From a virus: DNA of 36,678 nucleotides. The first letter of the stretch is position 1. The number at the start of each line of letters is the position of its first letter. Under the pieces are notes generated by a model. It saw nothing but the letters and a program-made list of their open reading frames with translations, was not told where the DNA came from and ran no database searches. The DNA lies in IMG/VR virus record IMGVR_UViG_3300008107_000576, positions 1 through 36,678 of that record. One strand, given 5' to 3'. The translations under genes were made by a program, and so were the position numbers. Below, piece after piece: positions 8,937 to 16,685 of the stretch.

Positions 8937-9917
8937 TTAACGAGGCTCAAATTCAGCTAAGTCAAACCCATCTAAGCTATCCTCGTTTGACTCAAAAGTC
9001 ATAGGAGGAAGATTGTTCTTTCTTTGATTAATTAACTTAGATTGCTCGGTGTTTTGTTGACTAATTCTTTTTGCTTTTGCGTCCTCTTTCATCTCTTCTC
9101 TTGACTTTAAGTCGTTCATCTCCATACCACGTAATTGCATACTATACTCAAACTCCTCACGCATTAATTGAGACTTAAGTCTTGCTTCACTTTCTGAACG
9201 CTGAATATCAAAAGCCACCTCAGCCTGTTTAATCTGCATCTTTGAATTGGTTTCCATTTCAATCTTCTGCATAGCTACCTGACCTGCCAACTCTTGAGAC
9301 TTCAATTGTTGTTGAGAAATCATAGCTTGCTTCTGCATCTCCATCTTCTCCTCACGCTCTTGAGTCTTAACTCTCTTAAGTTTCAATAGCTGATTGGCAA
9401 GTTTAAGATTGCGAATCTCACGGATGTCAATTGCGTCCTCAAGATTAATGTCACCCTTAGATAATGCCATTTGGATATTAGCCTCAAGCTGTGCTTTTTG
9501 CTCTTCATCAGGTGAAACCTCAATGAATATACCAAAGTCATAAATATAAAGTTCTTTAATCTCTTCTAATATAGATACGTTGTACTTTCCAATTTGATTT
9601 GCAAACTCATCTTTAAAGTCAGCATATTGTAAAATGTCAGCAATTCTGTAAGTTAAAGCCTCCGCTAATGTACGATATACATACAAAGAACCTTCAAGGA
9701 TATGTCTTGTAGCTGTATTAGAGTTTAACGCAGCCAACTTCTGTAGACCAACCAATGAGTTAGGGTCAGGGTTAGAACCATCACGTGCCTCATTAAGACC
9801 GGTCACCGACCTAATCATATCAATGTAGTGGTTCATATTTGTAATCAACATTTGCGTTTTAGCTGCAGCATAGTGATTCAATAGCACCTTTGTACATACG
9901 AGGAGCGCAAGCAACAT
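8937..9917 (-). CDS. Portal protein, C-terminal part (frame-disrupted)
   Basis: This 326-residue frame continues the portal. Residues 36-70 hold MIRSVTGLNEARDGSNPDP, VGLQKLAALNSNTATRHIL, a highly conserved crAss-like portal block as I recall. Then comes LAEALTYRIADIL. The C-terminal half (about 150-290) is a long charged Gln/Lys/Glu-rich coiled coil (KMEMQKQAMISQQQLKSQEL), as expected for the portal's extended helical region. The first 12 or so residues (MLLALLVCTK) are read from the N-terminal part's sequence in another frame and are probably not real. The two parts overlap by 59 nt, and their combined span is one base more than a multiple of three. Confidence 0.75.
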   Translation of the reverse strand: MLLALLVCTKVLLNHYAAAKTQMLITNMNHYIDMIRSVTGLNEARDGSNPDPNSLVGLQKLAALNSNTATRHILEGSLYVYRTLAEALTYRIADILQYADFKDEFANQIGKYNVSILEEIKELYIYDFGIFIEVSPDEEQKAQLEANIQMALSKGDINLEDAIDIREIRNLKLANQLLKLKRVKTQEREEKMEMQKQAMISQQQLKSQELAGQVAMQKIEMETNSKMQIKQAEVAFDIQRSESEARLKSQLMREEFEYSMQLRGMEMNDLKSREEMKEDAKAKRISQQNTEQSKLINQRKNNLPPMTFESNEDSLDGFDLAEFEPR

Positions 9918-11109
9918 AGTTAGGTATTGCGTGTTGAGATGCTGACTTAGGACGAACCATATTCTCAGACAACTTCCACTGCAATAAGATATTGGTACCC
10001 ATTACCATAATACCCTCATACCAAACATCAATAACTTTTTCAATCTTTTCAAAGTTACCCTCTTCCATCATTTCAACAGGAGGGTTGAAAGTTTCGTCTT
10101 TCTCAATTACTCGAGAACCACCACCTTCAAGTTTCTTCTTTTTGTAAACAACTTTTTTAGTTGACTTATAATTAAAATACAACAACGTGCAAGTATCTCT
10201 GTAGAACATATCGTTCTGATAGAACTGTGCTACGTTGTAATAATCATACCACGCTTGACTGTATTGAGTAATTTCTTGTAAGTCTTCTTTCGTTAAAGAT
10301 TGGTCAATCTTCATTAACTCAGTTAATGGCAATGTCTTAATCTCTCCCCAATAAAAACAATCCTTGAAGAATGGGTCTTCTGTGTAGCTGTAAACAACGT
10401 TAGCCGGGTCTACATAACTTATCTTAACGCCTGTGCCTTGTAGGAACTCGTGCTTTGCAATACTAATACCAATAACAGTTTGGTCGTAATTTAATCTTCT
10501 ACGAGTATCTTCATAATGATTCTCATCAAAGATTGTATTGATTGCTTCTTCTTCTGCTATTTCAATTGCAGGCTTATATTTAAGCTGCATATATAATGAC
10601 AACTCATCGTCTGTTTCAGGAAGTTCTTCAGGGTCCATTAAAAATGGATTAGCACCTGTTAACTCTTGAATTTTTGTAAGAACAGGCTTACCTGCCATTT
10701 GTGTTTCAAGCATATCTTGATACTTGTTTCTTTTAGCTTGAGACATTGCATCTTGTGCATATGCTTTCACTTTAAACAATCTATCAGACATTCCATTAAC
10801 AACAATATCAATAAACTTTGGTATAATAGGAACAGGAGTCCAATCAAGATTCAAGTAAGACAAATCACCATCAATAGCCAACTCATTTTTGTATTTACCA
10901 ATCGGCTGTTCACCTCTCGCATATAGTCTTAGTCTGCGGAAATCTTGCCATTGACCGTAGTATCTACAATTGTTTCCATCTTTTCTAAACCATTCATATT
11001 GAATAGCCTGACCCACTTGCAACCCAAACGCATCAGATGCTTTTTCGGCATCAGTCGCTAACTGACTTGGGAATGCTGCGGTGTTTATGTTGATTGTTAC
11101 ATTTTTCAT
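9859..11109 (-). CDS. Portal protein, N-terminal part (frame-disrupted)
   Basis: The 416-residue product starts at ATG 11109, which overlaps the TerL stop by 4 nt (ATGA) and suggests translational coupling. It contains the portal clip/stem beginnings: EWFRKDGNNCRYYGQWQDF, DLSYLNLDWTPVPIIPKF and DIVVNGMSDRLFKVKAYAQD. It then runs through KISYVDPANVVYSYTEDPFF to CAPRMYKGAIESL, after which it meets a stop (LCCS*). In crAss-like portals I recall roughly a hundred residues between MYKGxIESL and the VTGLNEARDG block; here that segment is absent. This is therefore a portal with a deletion and a frame change near 9876-9883, or an assembly join. Confidence 0.75.
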   Translation of the reverse strand: MKNVTININTAAFPSQLATDAEKASDAFGLQVGQAIQYEWFRKDGNNCRYYGQWQDFRRLRLYARGEQPIGKYKNELAIDGDLSYLNLDWTPVPIIPKFIDIVVNGMSDRLFKVKAYAQDAMSQAKRNKYQDMLETQMAGKPVLTKIQELTGANPFLMDPEELPETDDELSLYMQLKYKPAIEIAEEEAINTIFDENHYEDTRRRLNYDQTVIGISIAKHEFLQGTGVKISYVDPANVVYSYTEDPFFKDCFYWGEIKTLPLTELMKIDQSLTKEDLQEITQYSQAWYDYYNVAQFYQNDMFYRDTCTLLYFNYKSTKKVVYKKKKLEGGGSRVIEKDETFNPPVEMMEEGNFEKIEKVIDVWYEGIMVMGTNILLQWKLSENMVRPKSASQHAIPNYVACAPRMYKGAIESLCCS

Positions 11110-13355
11110 CTAATCAATTGACTTGTTGTTCCTTCGTTTTTATACTTAGCGAAGTTAATAATTAATTTTGATTCTTTTTTCTCCGGTATATATAAGTGCT
11201 TCTGATTAGCCATAATACATAATCCTGAACTAATGGAAGCATCGAATTTCGTTCTATCGTTGATGTCAAATTTTGCCCAATCCTCAAGTGTCCTTGTGAA
11301 CGGCATTGTACCCATTTGCTCCGGGTCTCTATACTTTGCTTCTAAATCAAAACCTACAAACTTCTCTACATAAGACTCAATTGCTGATGCGTGTGCTTGC
11401 TTAACATCCTCAGATGAGTTTGGAATACCACCCAACTCACGCTCGGTTTTTGTCAACTTTGCTAAGTGCTTGTCAGGTCTATTGATTGAATAACCTCTGT
11501 ACCCTCTATTCTTAAGATGGTATAAAAGTCTCGGCTTATTATTCTCTACTAAGATAGGCATTCCGTAGAATACTATTGCCATAAGAACTTCCTCAAAGAA
11601 TATTTCCGCAGTTTGTGGACGGGCAATATATTCTAAGAAAAACTCATTTACAGGAGCATCATCCATATGAAACTTGGTCATACCGTGCAGTGCACCATTA
11701 GACCCACGTCCACCGACTACTGCTGAGATGTCATAGGAGTCACAACCAAATGAACCAAGATGCTCATTGCCGGGATACTTTACACCATTACGTGTATGTA
11801 CATTGTTTTGCATATGCTTAGGCGGTGCCCAACTAATATTGAACCTTCCTCTTGGGTCAGGCGTCCATATCACCTCAGTATCTTTAATACCATCCTTCCA
11901 CGAAAACATTCCACGAGTAAGGTAATGTTCCTTAATCATTGAGTCGTTATAGTCAATCTGCTGATAAATCTTTGTAAGGTTAAACAGAGCTTGCTTGCTC
12001 TCATCACGAAATGCGTGTGACTCTGTACGTGGGAACTGACGGTAAAATTCGTTTAATGCGTCAGCGTCACTCTTTAATGAGTCAACCTCCGCTTCCCAAT
12101 AGTCAATGGCTCCGTTTTTAATCATCATTCCGTCCACGCCCATAATTGGCTCCTCGGGTTTGCGAAATACAGGATGCCCATGTCTATCAATGAACCCTTC
12201 CATATTCCACTCCATCGGAATAAATATAGCGTATAGTCCACTCTTAGTCTGCCCGTTGGCATTACGAACCTTCACATTAGAATCCTCGTAAATATCTTTA
12301 TAGTTCTGCCCCCCTTTGCTAAGTGCATTGGACGTTGAGCCCATCATACACTTGCCAATAATCTTGCTACCTAAGCGCAGACAGGTTTTGGTTACACGCC
12401 AATTCTCTTTGATGTTTACAGGCTTGGTCCACTTGGCGGATTCATCGTGCGCCAAGAATAGCAGCTTTTCTCCATCGTAGGAGTTGTCCTCTGTATTCTT
12501 CCAATCTATTGACGTATCAAGACCATCGACATCATTGTCGTCAGTCTCGTACATATTCTTCTTGGTAATCTTAGCTGCCGGAACTCTGTACGCAAGCTCA
12601 GTCTTTGGCTTATCCATACCATCCATAACCGGTTTGAAAAAGAACGGTAGACGGCTATTGATAGGTACAACCTTGTCGGTGAACATCTTCTTAGCATCGG
12701 CACCCGTCTTTGATAAGATGCCTATACGTGCGTCACGTGCAAGCGTACCTATGTTGACACACTCAGACGATGACATAAAAGAGAACCCTGAACGTCTAAT
12801 CTTAAGGTATATCATACCAAATGACCTTGGGTCAGCACGACAGGCTTCCCAAAATATCCAATAGATTCTATTGGCTTCACGGAAATCAGGATAACCCACG
12901 TCAATACTTGACCACTGCAGGTACATATAATGTGAGCCTGTTATGTAGGTTTTCTTTCCGTTGTTCATAAACCAAAAGCCTTGCTCTCTATAATCAAACT
13001 CCTGCTCGATGTAATCGACCCAACGGTTCTTAAATTCTTTTGGCTTTTCGTTCCACTGAAATATGGATTGGATTTTAGCTAAATCTCTTGGCAATGGTTG
13101 ACGTTCCCAATACTGTTCAGCGTTAGCGGAGTGTCTTTGAAGACACTTATCAGGAGTGGCGGGTAACGCAATGCGTAATCCTTCTATCTCGTATATCTCA
13201 CCTATCTGTCCGGTCTTTGAAATAACAACAACATCGTATTGGTCGTTATAGCCGTAAAGCCACGACTTGACTCTATTTTTATTAGAGACAACTGCAGGTG
13301 GGATATAATCCTTGAGCACCTTGCATAGACTATTGTTTTGACCTTCGTTCTGCAA
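11106..13355 (-). CDS. terL: Terminase large subunit
   Basis: This 749-residue packaging motor pumps DNA through the portal and cuts concatemers. The ATPase domain shows a crAss-type Walker A-like RRSGFS at residues 187-192 and a Walker B region LLFLAHDESAKW at about 298-309. The latter has the acidic pair at D304/E305. The nuclease domain begins near FGCDSYDIS (D539), with GSNGALHG after it and DVKQAHASAIESYV further on. The N-terminal 130 residues are an extension typical of crAss-like TerL. The gene overlaps the 96-aa gene before it by 26 nt and the portal by 4 nt. A copy of the 16-bp palindrome lies inside it around codon 72. Confidence 0.92.
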   Translation of the reverse strand: MQNEGQNNSLCKVLKDYIPPAVVSNKNRVKSWLYGYNDQYDVVVISKTGQIGEIYEIEGLRIALPATPDKCLQRHSANAEQYWERQPLPRDLAKIQSIFQWNEKPKEFKNRWVDYIEQEFDYREQGFWFMNNGKKTYITGSHYMYLQWSSIDVGYPDFREANRIYWIFWEACRADPRSFGMIYLKIRRSGFSFMSSSECVNIGTLARDARIGILSKTGADAKKMFTDKVVPINSRLPFFFKPVMDGMDKPKTELAYRVPAAKITKKNMYETDDNDVDGLDTSIDWKNTEDNSYDGEKLLFLAHDESAKWTKPVNIKENWRVTKTCLRLGSKIIGKCMMGSTSNALSKGGQNYKDIYEDSNVKVRNANGQTKSGLYAIFIPMEWNMEGFIDRHGHPVFRKPEEPIMGVDGMMIKNGAIDYWEAEVDSLKSDADALNEFYRQFPRTESHAFRDESKQALFNLTKIYQQIDYNDSMIKEHYLTRGMFSWKDGIKDTEVIWTPDPRGRFNISWAPPKHMQNNVHTRNGVKYPGNEHLGSFGCDSYDISAVVGGRGSNGALHGMTKFHMDDAPVNEFFLEYIARPQTAEIFFEEVLMAIVFYGMPILVENNKPRLLYHLKNRGYRGYSINRPDKHLAKLTKTERELGGIPNSSEDVKQAHASAIESYVEKFVGFDLEAKYRDPEQMGTMPFTRTLEDWAKFDINDRTKFDASISSGLCIMANQKHLYIPEKKESKLIINFAKYKNEGTTSQLIR
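13131..13146. repeat. 16-bp palindrome GTGTCTTTGAAGACAC, copy 2
   Basis: Identical to the copy at 6499-6514 but located inside the terL coding sequence, so it is not there as a terminator. Confidence 0.8.
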
Positions 13356-13620
13356 ATCCTTGTTTTGTATCGGTTTTACTTACTCCACGTTCTGCGGAGT
13401 CTAAGTTTTCTTTCTCTGCTTCTATTCTGCTTAGTATCTCAAACGCATCAAAGATGGCTAACTTCTTAGCGGCTGCTGCATTCTTCATCTTATCGGCAGC
13501 CACATCAGGGTTATCTGAGTCAGTATTAATAATGTCTTCCTCAGCCACTTTCACAAGATGGTTGACAGCTTTGTAGCCGGCTTCAATAATACGGAGCTTT
13601 ATTTCTTTGGTGTCTCTCAT
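13330..13620 (-). CDS. Small-terminase-like protein directly upstream of terL
   Basis: This 96-residue helical protein reads KEIKLRIIEAGYKAVNHLVKVAEEDI at its start, then an Ala/Lys-rich helix (ADKMKNAAAAKKLAIFDAFEILSRIE). The length, helical makeup and position immediately before TerL suggest a small terminase subunit that recognises packaging-site DNA. No clear helix-turn-helix can be assigned by eye. Its ATG overlaps the previous gene's TAA (TAATG), and it overlaps terL by 26 nt. It could instead be an unrelated conserved protein of the module. Confidence 0.5.
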   Translation of the reverse strand: MRDTKEIKLRIIEAGYKAVNHLVKVAEEDIINTDSDNPDVAADKMKNAAAAKKLAIFDAFEILSRIEAEKENLDSAERGVSKTDTKQGFAERRSKQ

Positions 13621-14093
13621 TACTTTGCCTTTAAAAATATAATCTGAACCAATCTTGCTGTTTCTCCTTCTCCAAAGTTATTAAATAAATTCCTCGAGTG
13701 TGGAGCGTCAGAAGTAAACGCAATCATACGATTGAACTTAGAGTACATTGTAAAGATTGGTTTTTGATTCTCATCATAGATGGTTGTGCCATCATCCTCA
13801 GGAGCCTGCTCGTTTAGATATAACAAACAAGTGATGTCACCCATCATCTCATCTGTATGTATGAAGTTTGGTTCTTCTTGGTTGAGCGGAGACTTACGAA
13901 TAAAGTTTAAGTCTACCTTATAACCAACGAATAAGTTGGTGACATATAAGGCGAACTCATCATTATTGTCACGAGGTTGAATGTTCCTGAATACGTTGTC
14001 ACCATCTGCCACGTCTTGGAACTCGTGAATGTGGATGTCTGATACATAAGCAATTGGGTCTTTAATAATGTTGTCGAATGTGATTAGATTCAT
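13620..14093 (-). CDS. 2-oxoglutarate/Fe(II)-dependent oxygenase-like protein
   Basis: The 157-residue product has the metal-binding triad of the family: H79-x-D81 (FIHTDEMMGD), distal H132 (DAPHSRNLF) and R147 (ARLVQIIFL) for 2-oxoglutarate binding. These sit on the expected strands of a double-stranded beta helix. Such enzymes hydroxylate protein side chains or other substrates; the substrate here is unknown. DUF6445-type phage proteins look similar. It is embedded in the packaging operon, overlapping its upstream neighbour by 4 nt and its downstream one by 1 nt, so it is expressed late with virion genes. A virion or host protein target is therefore possible. Confidence 0.65.
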   Translation of the reverse strand: MNLITFDNIIKDPIAYVSDIHIHEFQDVADGDNVFRNIQPRDNNDEFALYVTNLFVGYKVDLNFIRKSPLNQEEPNFIHTDEMMGDITCLLYLNEQAPEDDGTTIYDENQKPIFTMYSKFNRMIAFTSDAPHSRNLFNNFGEGETARLVQIIFLKAK

Positions 14094-14653
14094 AATTTAA
14101 TTGTTATTTGGTGGTCGTACATTCTATATAATTTCTCATCATCTACGGTAAACTCATATTCACTATCAGGACTAAAGCATACCATATCGCCCTCTTTGAT
14201 GCCACGTTCAAGTAAGTACTCGTTAGGGTATTTCATTAAACCAACAAGAGGCTCGTTGGTAAATGGCTTTTTAATATAGCTTTCAGTTACAGGTACAGGC
14301 TTGACAAAACAGAACCTGTCATAAGCATTCCATTTACCATCCTGCTTATACATAAAGAACTGCTCGGTCTCTATAAAGAATAGGTCGTCTTTAAAAAAAG
14401 ACTTGCCACTCTTTTGTCTACCCCGCATATCATTGTAAAACTTAAATACGTTATGGTGCACAAGCAAAGTGTCACCTTCCTTGATGGGACCTTTGTAACC
14501 TAATGGAAGTTCTACTACTTCTGCAAATCGGTTAGAAAACTTATGGTCTTCCTCTGAAGTGCTGACAATAAACTCTACCCCACCAATGTCTTTGGTATTG
14601 TCATATCGTTTTCCGTTTACCGGCTTAGCTATAAAATAGAATGGTGACTTCAT
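14090..14653 (-). CDS. Possible double GroES-fold (co-chaperonin-like) phage protein
   Basis: This 187-residue protein has two halves that each resemble a chaperonin-10 barrel. In the first, GGVEFIVSTSEEDHKFS occupies the mobile-loop position and IKEGDTLLVHHNVFKF resembles the VKVGDxVxF strand. In the second, GIKEGDMVCFSPDSEYEF and a terminal LYRMYDHQITIKL resemble the GroES end (xVGDxVxF ... LxMSExDILAIV). Similar phage proteins have been annotated as GroES-like, as I recall. A separate short GroES candidate lies next to GroEL at 32416-32673. The gene sits in the packaging operon with 4-nt and 1-nt overlaps. The fold is inferred by eye, so an unrelated beta protein remains possible. Confidence 0.45.
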   Translation of the reverse strand: MKSPFYFIAKPVNGKRYDNTKDIGGVEFIVSTSEEDHKFSNRFAEVVELPLGYKGPIKEGDTLLVHHNVFKFYNDMRGRQKSGKSFFKDDLFFIETEQFFMYKQDGKWNAYDRFCFVKPVPVTESYIKKPFTNEPLVGLMKYPNEYLLERGIKEGDMVCFSPDSEYEFTVDDEKLYRMYDHQITIKL

Positions 14654-14880
14654 TAAAAGTTTATATTGTATTCAATTGAAATTGGTATTGTAGCATTAAA
14701 CTCTTTCCAAAGTAAGACCTCCGCTTTGTCGTTAATAATATATATTTTAATAGATTGTCTTTCGGCATCAAGTTTAATTAAGTGTATCTCATTGGTATCA
14801 CCAAGAATTTTCTGCCCTACAATGTAGTGCATTGCTCCTCCTTTATAATCCGGTCCTATTGATATTTTGCGTATGTCCAT
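14653..14880 (-). CDS. Small conserved phage protein, unknown function
   Basis: This 75-residue product starts MDIRKISIGPDYKGGAMHY and contains KIYIINDKAEVLLWKEFN, a predicted all-beta pattern ending in IEYNINF. I recall similar small proteins in Bacteroidota phages but no function. It overlaps the DUF2061 gene by 38 nt and shares its stop region with the next start, so it is translated from the same operon message. Confidence 0.55.
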   Translation of the reverse strand: MDIRKISIGPDYKGGAMHYIVGQKILGDTNEIHLIKLDAERQSIKIYIINDKAEVLLWKEFNATIPISIEYNINF

Positions 14881-15100
14881 TATTATTACTTTTATTATTT
14901 AGACCAAATTTAATCCATTTATACCAAATACGCTCGTGAATATAATATTGAATAGGCTTATATACTAATTCGGCAATACTAAATGCTGCTCCAACTTTTA
15001 CTGAGCCACTCATAAACCACATTATAAAAAATCCAATTGCAGTGCTTAAGATTCTGTAACTAATAGTTTTAGCTATATGTCTTTTCTTTTGAACTATCAT
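14843..15100 (-). CDS. DUF2061 family small membrane protein
   Basis: This 85-residue protein opens with KKRHIAKTISYRILSTAIGFFIMWFMSG, the usual N-terminal motif and first membrane helix of DUF2061. A second hydrophobic stretch follows (VGAAFSIAELVYKPIQYYIHERIWYKW), containing the family's IAELVYKPxxYYxHERxW signature. The function of DUF2061 is unknown. In other genomes it often sits near sulfate-activation genes, as I recall, and here an APS-kinase-like gene lies two genes upstream. It overlaps the nucleotidyltransferase gene by 4 nt. Confidence 0.8.
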   Translation of the reverse strand: MIVQKKRHIAKTISYRILSTAIGFFIMWFMSGSVKVGAAFSIAELVYKPIQYYIHERIWYKWIKFGLNNKSNNNGHTQNINRTGL

Positions 15101-15474
15101 AGTCCTAAATCTTTTCTTATTTTGGTTGCAGATATTTCAGCTATTTCAGTTGGAGGTATATGCTCAATAATGTCGTAACCTACACCTCTACCAAAGTTGA
15201 CAGAAGAAATATCAGGAACAATAATAACTTGTACGTTTTCATTATCCCAATACTCTTTTGATATGTTTTCAAATACTTCCCTTGTAGTAAATGGATTCTT
15301 CTCATTAACTTCACCATCTCTTACAGCAATGCATACCCTTCCCCCATTATCAAGAATTTGCTGAAACATTTCTTTATGACCATTATGTAAAGGTTGCCAA
15401 CGTCCAATAAATAAAGACCATTGACTATCCTTACACTCCATTGAACTTGCAACGTGTACTTTTTTACTCCACAT
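15097..15474 (-). CDS. HIGH-motif nucleotidyltransferase (cytidylyl/adenylyltransferase-like)
   Basis: The 125-residue product has the nucleotidyltransferase signatures GRWQPLHNGH at residues 24-33 and ISATKIR at about 114-120, which bind the nucleotide triphosphate. In between are a Rossmann pattern (CIAVRDGEVNEKNPFTTRE) and IIVPDISSVNFGRGVGYD. It transfers an AMP or CMP group to a phosphorylated acceptor; the acceptor cannot be read from sequence. NMN or pantetheine-type acceptors, or a sugar phosphate, are options. It is shorter than cellular NadM or RibF. The first 18 residues precede the core strand and may be non-catalytic. It overlaps the kinase gene by 11 nt. Confidence 0.75.
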   Translation of the reverse strand: MWSKKVHVASSMECKDSQWSLFIGRWQPLHNGHKEMFQQILDNGGRVCIAVRDGEVNEKNPFTTREVFENISKEYWDNENVQVIIVPDISSVNFGRGVGYDIIEHIPPTEIAEISATKIRKDLGL

Positions 15475-15880
15475 ATGACTTGATTTTATTTAAGCATTCT
15501 TCTACCGTTAAGTTGTCTGTGTTAATCTGTAGAAATGTTTCTAACTCAGGCTCTTCAAAGTCACTTACGTGAAATTTTTCTCTGCCTCTTGGATTTGTAT
15601 ATGTTAGATAAACCCACTTCACATCATCAGTAAGACTGTTTAAGTAGTCTCTTGCTTCTTTGTATGGATACACCAACGATAAAACAACAGACTCACCTTC
15701 GCTATTTATATAATGAGCAATATCACTTGCTCTATTTAAGTTTTTAATTCGACCTTCTTTGCTATAATCTTTGTTGGCAAATAGTTCTCTTAGCTTATCT
15801 CCATCTATATTATGAACACCGATTTTATTAGCTAAAGTACTTTTACCACTATGAGGTTGACCAAATAATACTATTATCAT
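15464..15880 (-). CDS. APS-kinase-like (CysC-like) P-loop kinase
   Basis: This 138-residue kinase has a Walker A GQPHSGKST at residues 7-15, then NIDGDKLRELF (about 24-34) and DYSKEGRIKNLNRASDIA. Those are the substrate-site motifs of adenylylsulfate kinase, which makes PAPS from APS and ATP. SVVLSLVYPYKEARD follows, as in CysC. It is somewhat shorter than cellular CysC at the C-terminus. The adjacent sulfotransferase would use PAPS, which strengthens the call. A related small-molecule or polynucleotide kinase is the alternative. It is joined to both neighbours by 4-nt and 11-nt overlaps. Confidence 0.7.
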   Translation of the reverse strand: MIIVLFGQPHSGKSTLANKIGVHNIDGDKLRELFANKDYSKEGRIKNLNRASDIAHYINSEGESVVLSLVYPYKEARDYLNSLTDDVKWVYLTYTNPRGREKFHVSDFEEPELETFLQINTDNLTVEECLNKIKSYVE

Positions 15881-16326
15881 TTTGAGTATTTAAATTGTTG
15901 AAAGAACCATTGATAGTTATCCCATATCCAATTAGTCACGTCTTTCCCTAAAAGTTGTTTTGCTCTTGAAGGAACCGGCTCTAATTTAGTTCTAATGACG
16001 TGGTCGCCAAAGCTGCCATATACCTCATCGTCCTCTTTGGTAACTTGCTCTATGTTATCCCAATCGTGTTTAAAATATGGAATACCTAAGTACTCGTATA
16101 TCTTAATCATAGTAGTGTCAGGATATAAGCATAGGTCTTCAAACTTTACAAACAATATGTGCTTGTCTATACCTAATCTATACAACTCTTGAAGTCTTTC
16201 AATAGCTAATCCAATAGGTTGAGACTGTGCCCATATGTCAATACGCTTGGGTACTGTTGTACCTTGCATCTGTGCCCAATTAAGAATGGCATTTGCTTTT
16301 TCTGTAGTTATTCTCCATAGAAGCAA
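15877..16326 (-). CDS. Sulfotransferase, C-terminal part (frame-disrupted)
   Basis: This 149-residue frame continues the sulfotransferase. ANAILNWAQM follows the frame change, then LYRLGIDKHILFVKFEDLCLYPDTTMIKIYEYLGI, the FEDL / LxxDPxxxxxxIxxFLG-type block common in sulfotransferases. VPSRAKQLLGKDVTNWIW lies near the end. The first 11 or so residues (MLLWRITTEK) are out of the true frame. The shift maps to a 5-base homopolymer at 16297-16301. Removing one base would join this to the N-terminal part as a protein of about 268 residues, the usual length. Confidence 0.7.
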   Translation of the reverse strand: MLLWRITTEKANAILNWAQMQGTTVPKRIDIWAQSQPIGLAIERLQELYRLGIDKHILFVKFEDLCLYPDTTMIKIYEYLGIPYFKHDWDNIEQVTKEDDEVYGSFGDHVIRTKLEPVPSRAKQLLGKDVTNWIWDNYQWFFQQFKYSK

Positions 16327-16684
16327 ATACGTCTCTAAGGTCCCTGACCATACATATAATCTTTGGCTCAGGATGAATGAAGTTCAGGAAGTCGTAATGG
16401 ATTCCCCATCCACGAGATTTATCTACAACGTATTTCTTATCAGTAATAGCATTGTAATAAGCTGTCATACCTTCTTTACAGAATGCTTGGAAAGCAGTTT
16501 TCATTATCTCAGGGTCCTGTGCTTTAAACTCAGGAGAGTCTGTGTAATTACCTCTTGCAGCAAAGACAAGTTCTAATACACCTGATGTAGGTGTTGCGTA
16601 TATGTCAGGATTTTGTGCTAATATATTTTGTAATAAAGTTGACCCTGCTCTTGGCAAGGAACTTTGATAGAATATTTTGTCCAT
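16280..16684 (-). CDS. Sulfotransferase, N-terminal part with PAPS-binding motifs (frame-disrupted)
   Basis: Residues 8-18 (SSLPRAGSTLL) form the 5'-phosphosulfate-binding loop. VRDLRDVFAS (113-122) is the 3'-phosphate-binding motif. Together they define a PAPS-dependent sulfotransferase that moves sulfate to a hydroxyl or amine acceptor. Between them are DKSRGWGIHYDF and HPEPKIICMVRD. After MENNYRK the frame fails (SKCHS*), while the rest of the domain continues in the +1 frame from 16326 downward. Acceptors are not evident; the neighbouring glycosyltransferase suggests a glycan. The start follows the glycosyltransferase stop by 1 nt. Confidence 0.75.
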   Translation of the reverse strand: MDKIFYQSSLPRAGSTLLQNILAQNPDIYATPTSGVLELVFAARGNYTDSPEFKAQDPEIMKTAFQAFCKEGMTAYYNAITDKKYVVDKSRGWGIHYDFLNFIHPEPKIICMVRDLRDVFASMENNYRKSKCHS

Positions 16685-16685
16685 A

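Noticed and set aside
9859-9917. Self-splicing intron or intein explaining the portal break
   Set aside because: There is no extra sequence at the break; material appears missing rather than inserted.
16290-16310. Programmed frameshift in the sulfotransferase
   Set aside because: The change needed is +1, while A-run slippery heptamers give -1; the frame is AGA AAA AGC, not an X XXY YYZ site. A one-base homopolymer error is simpler.
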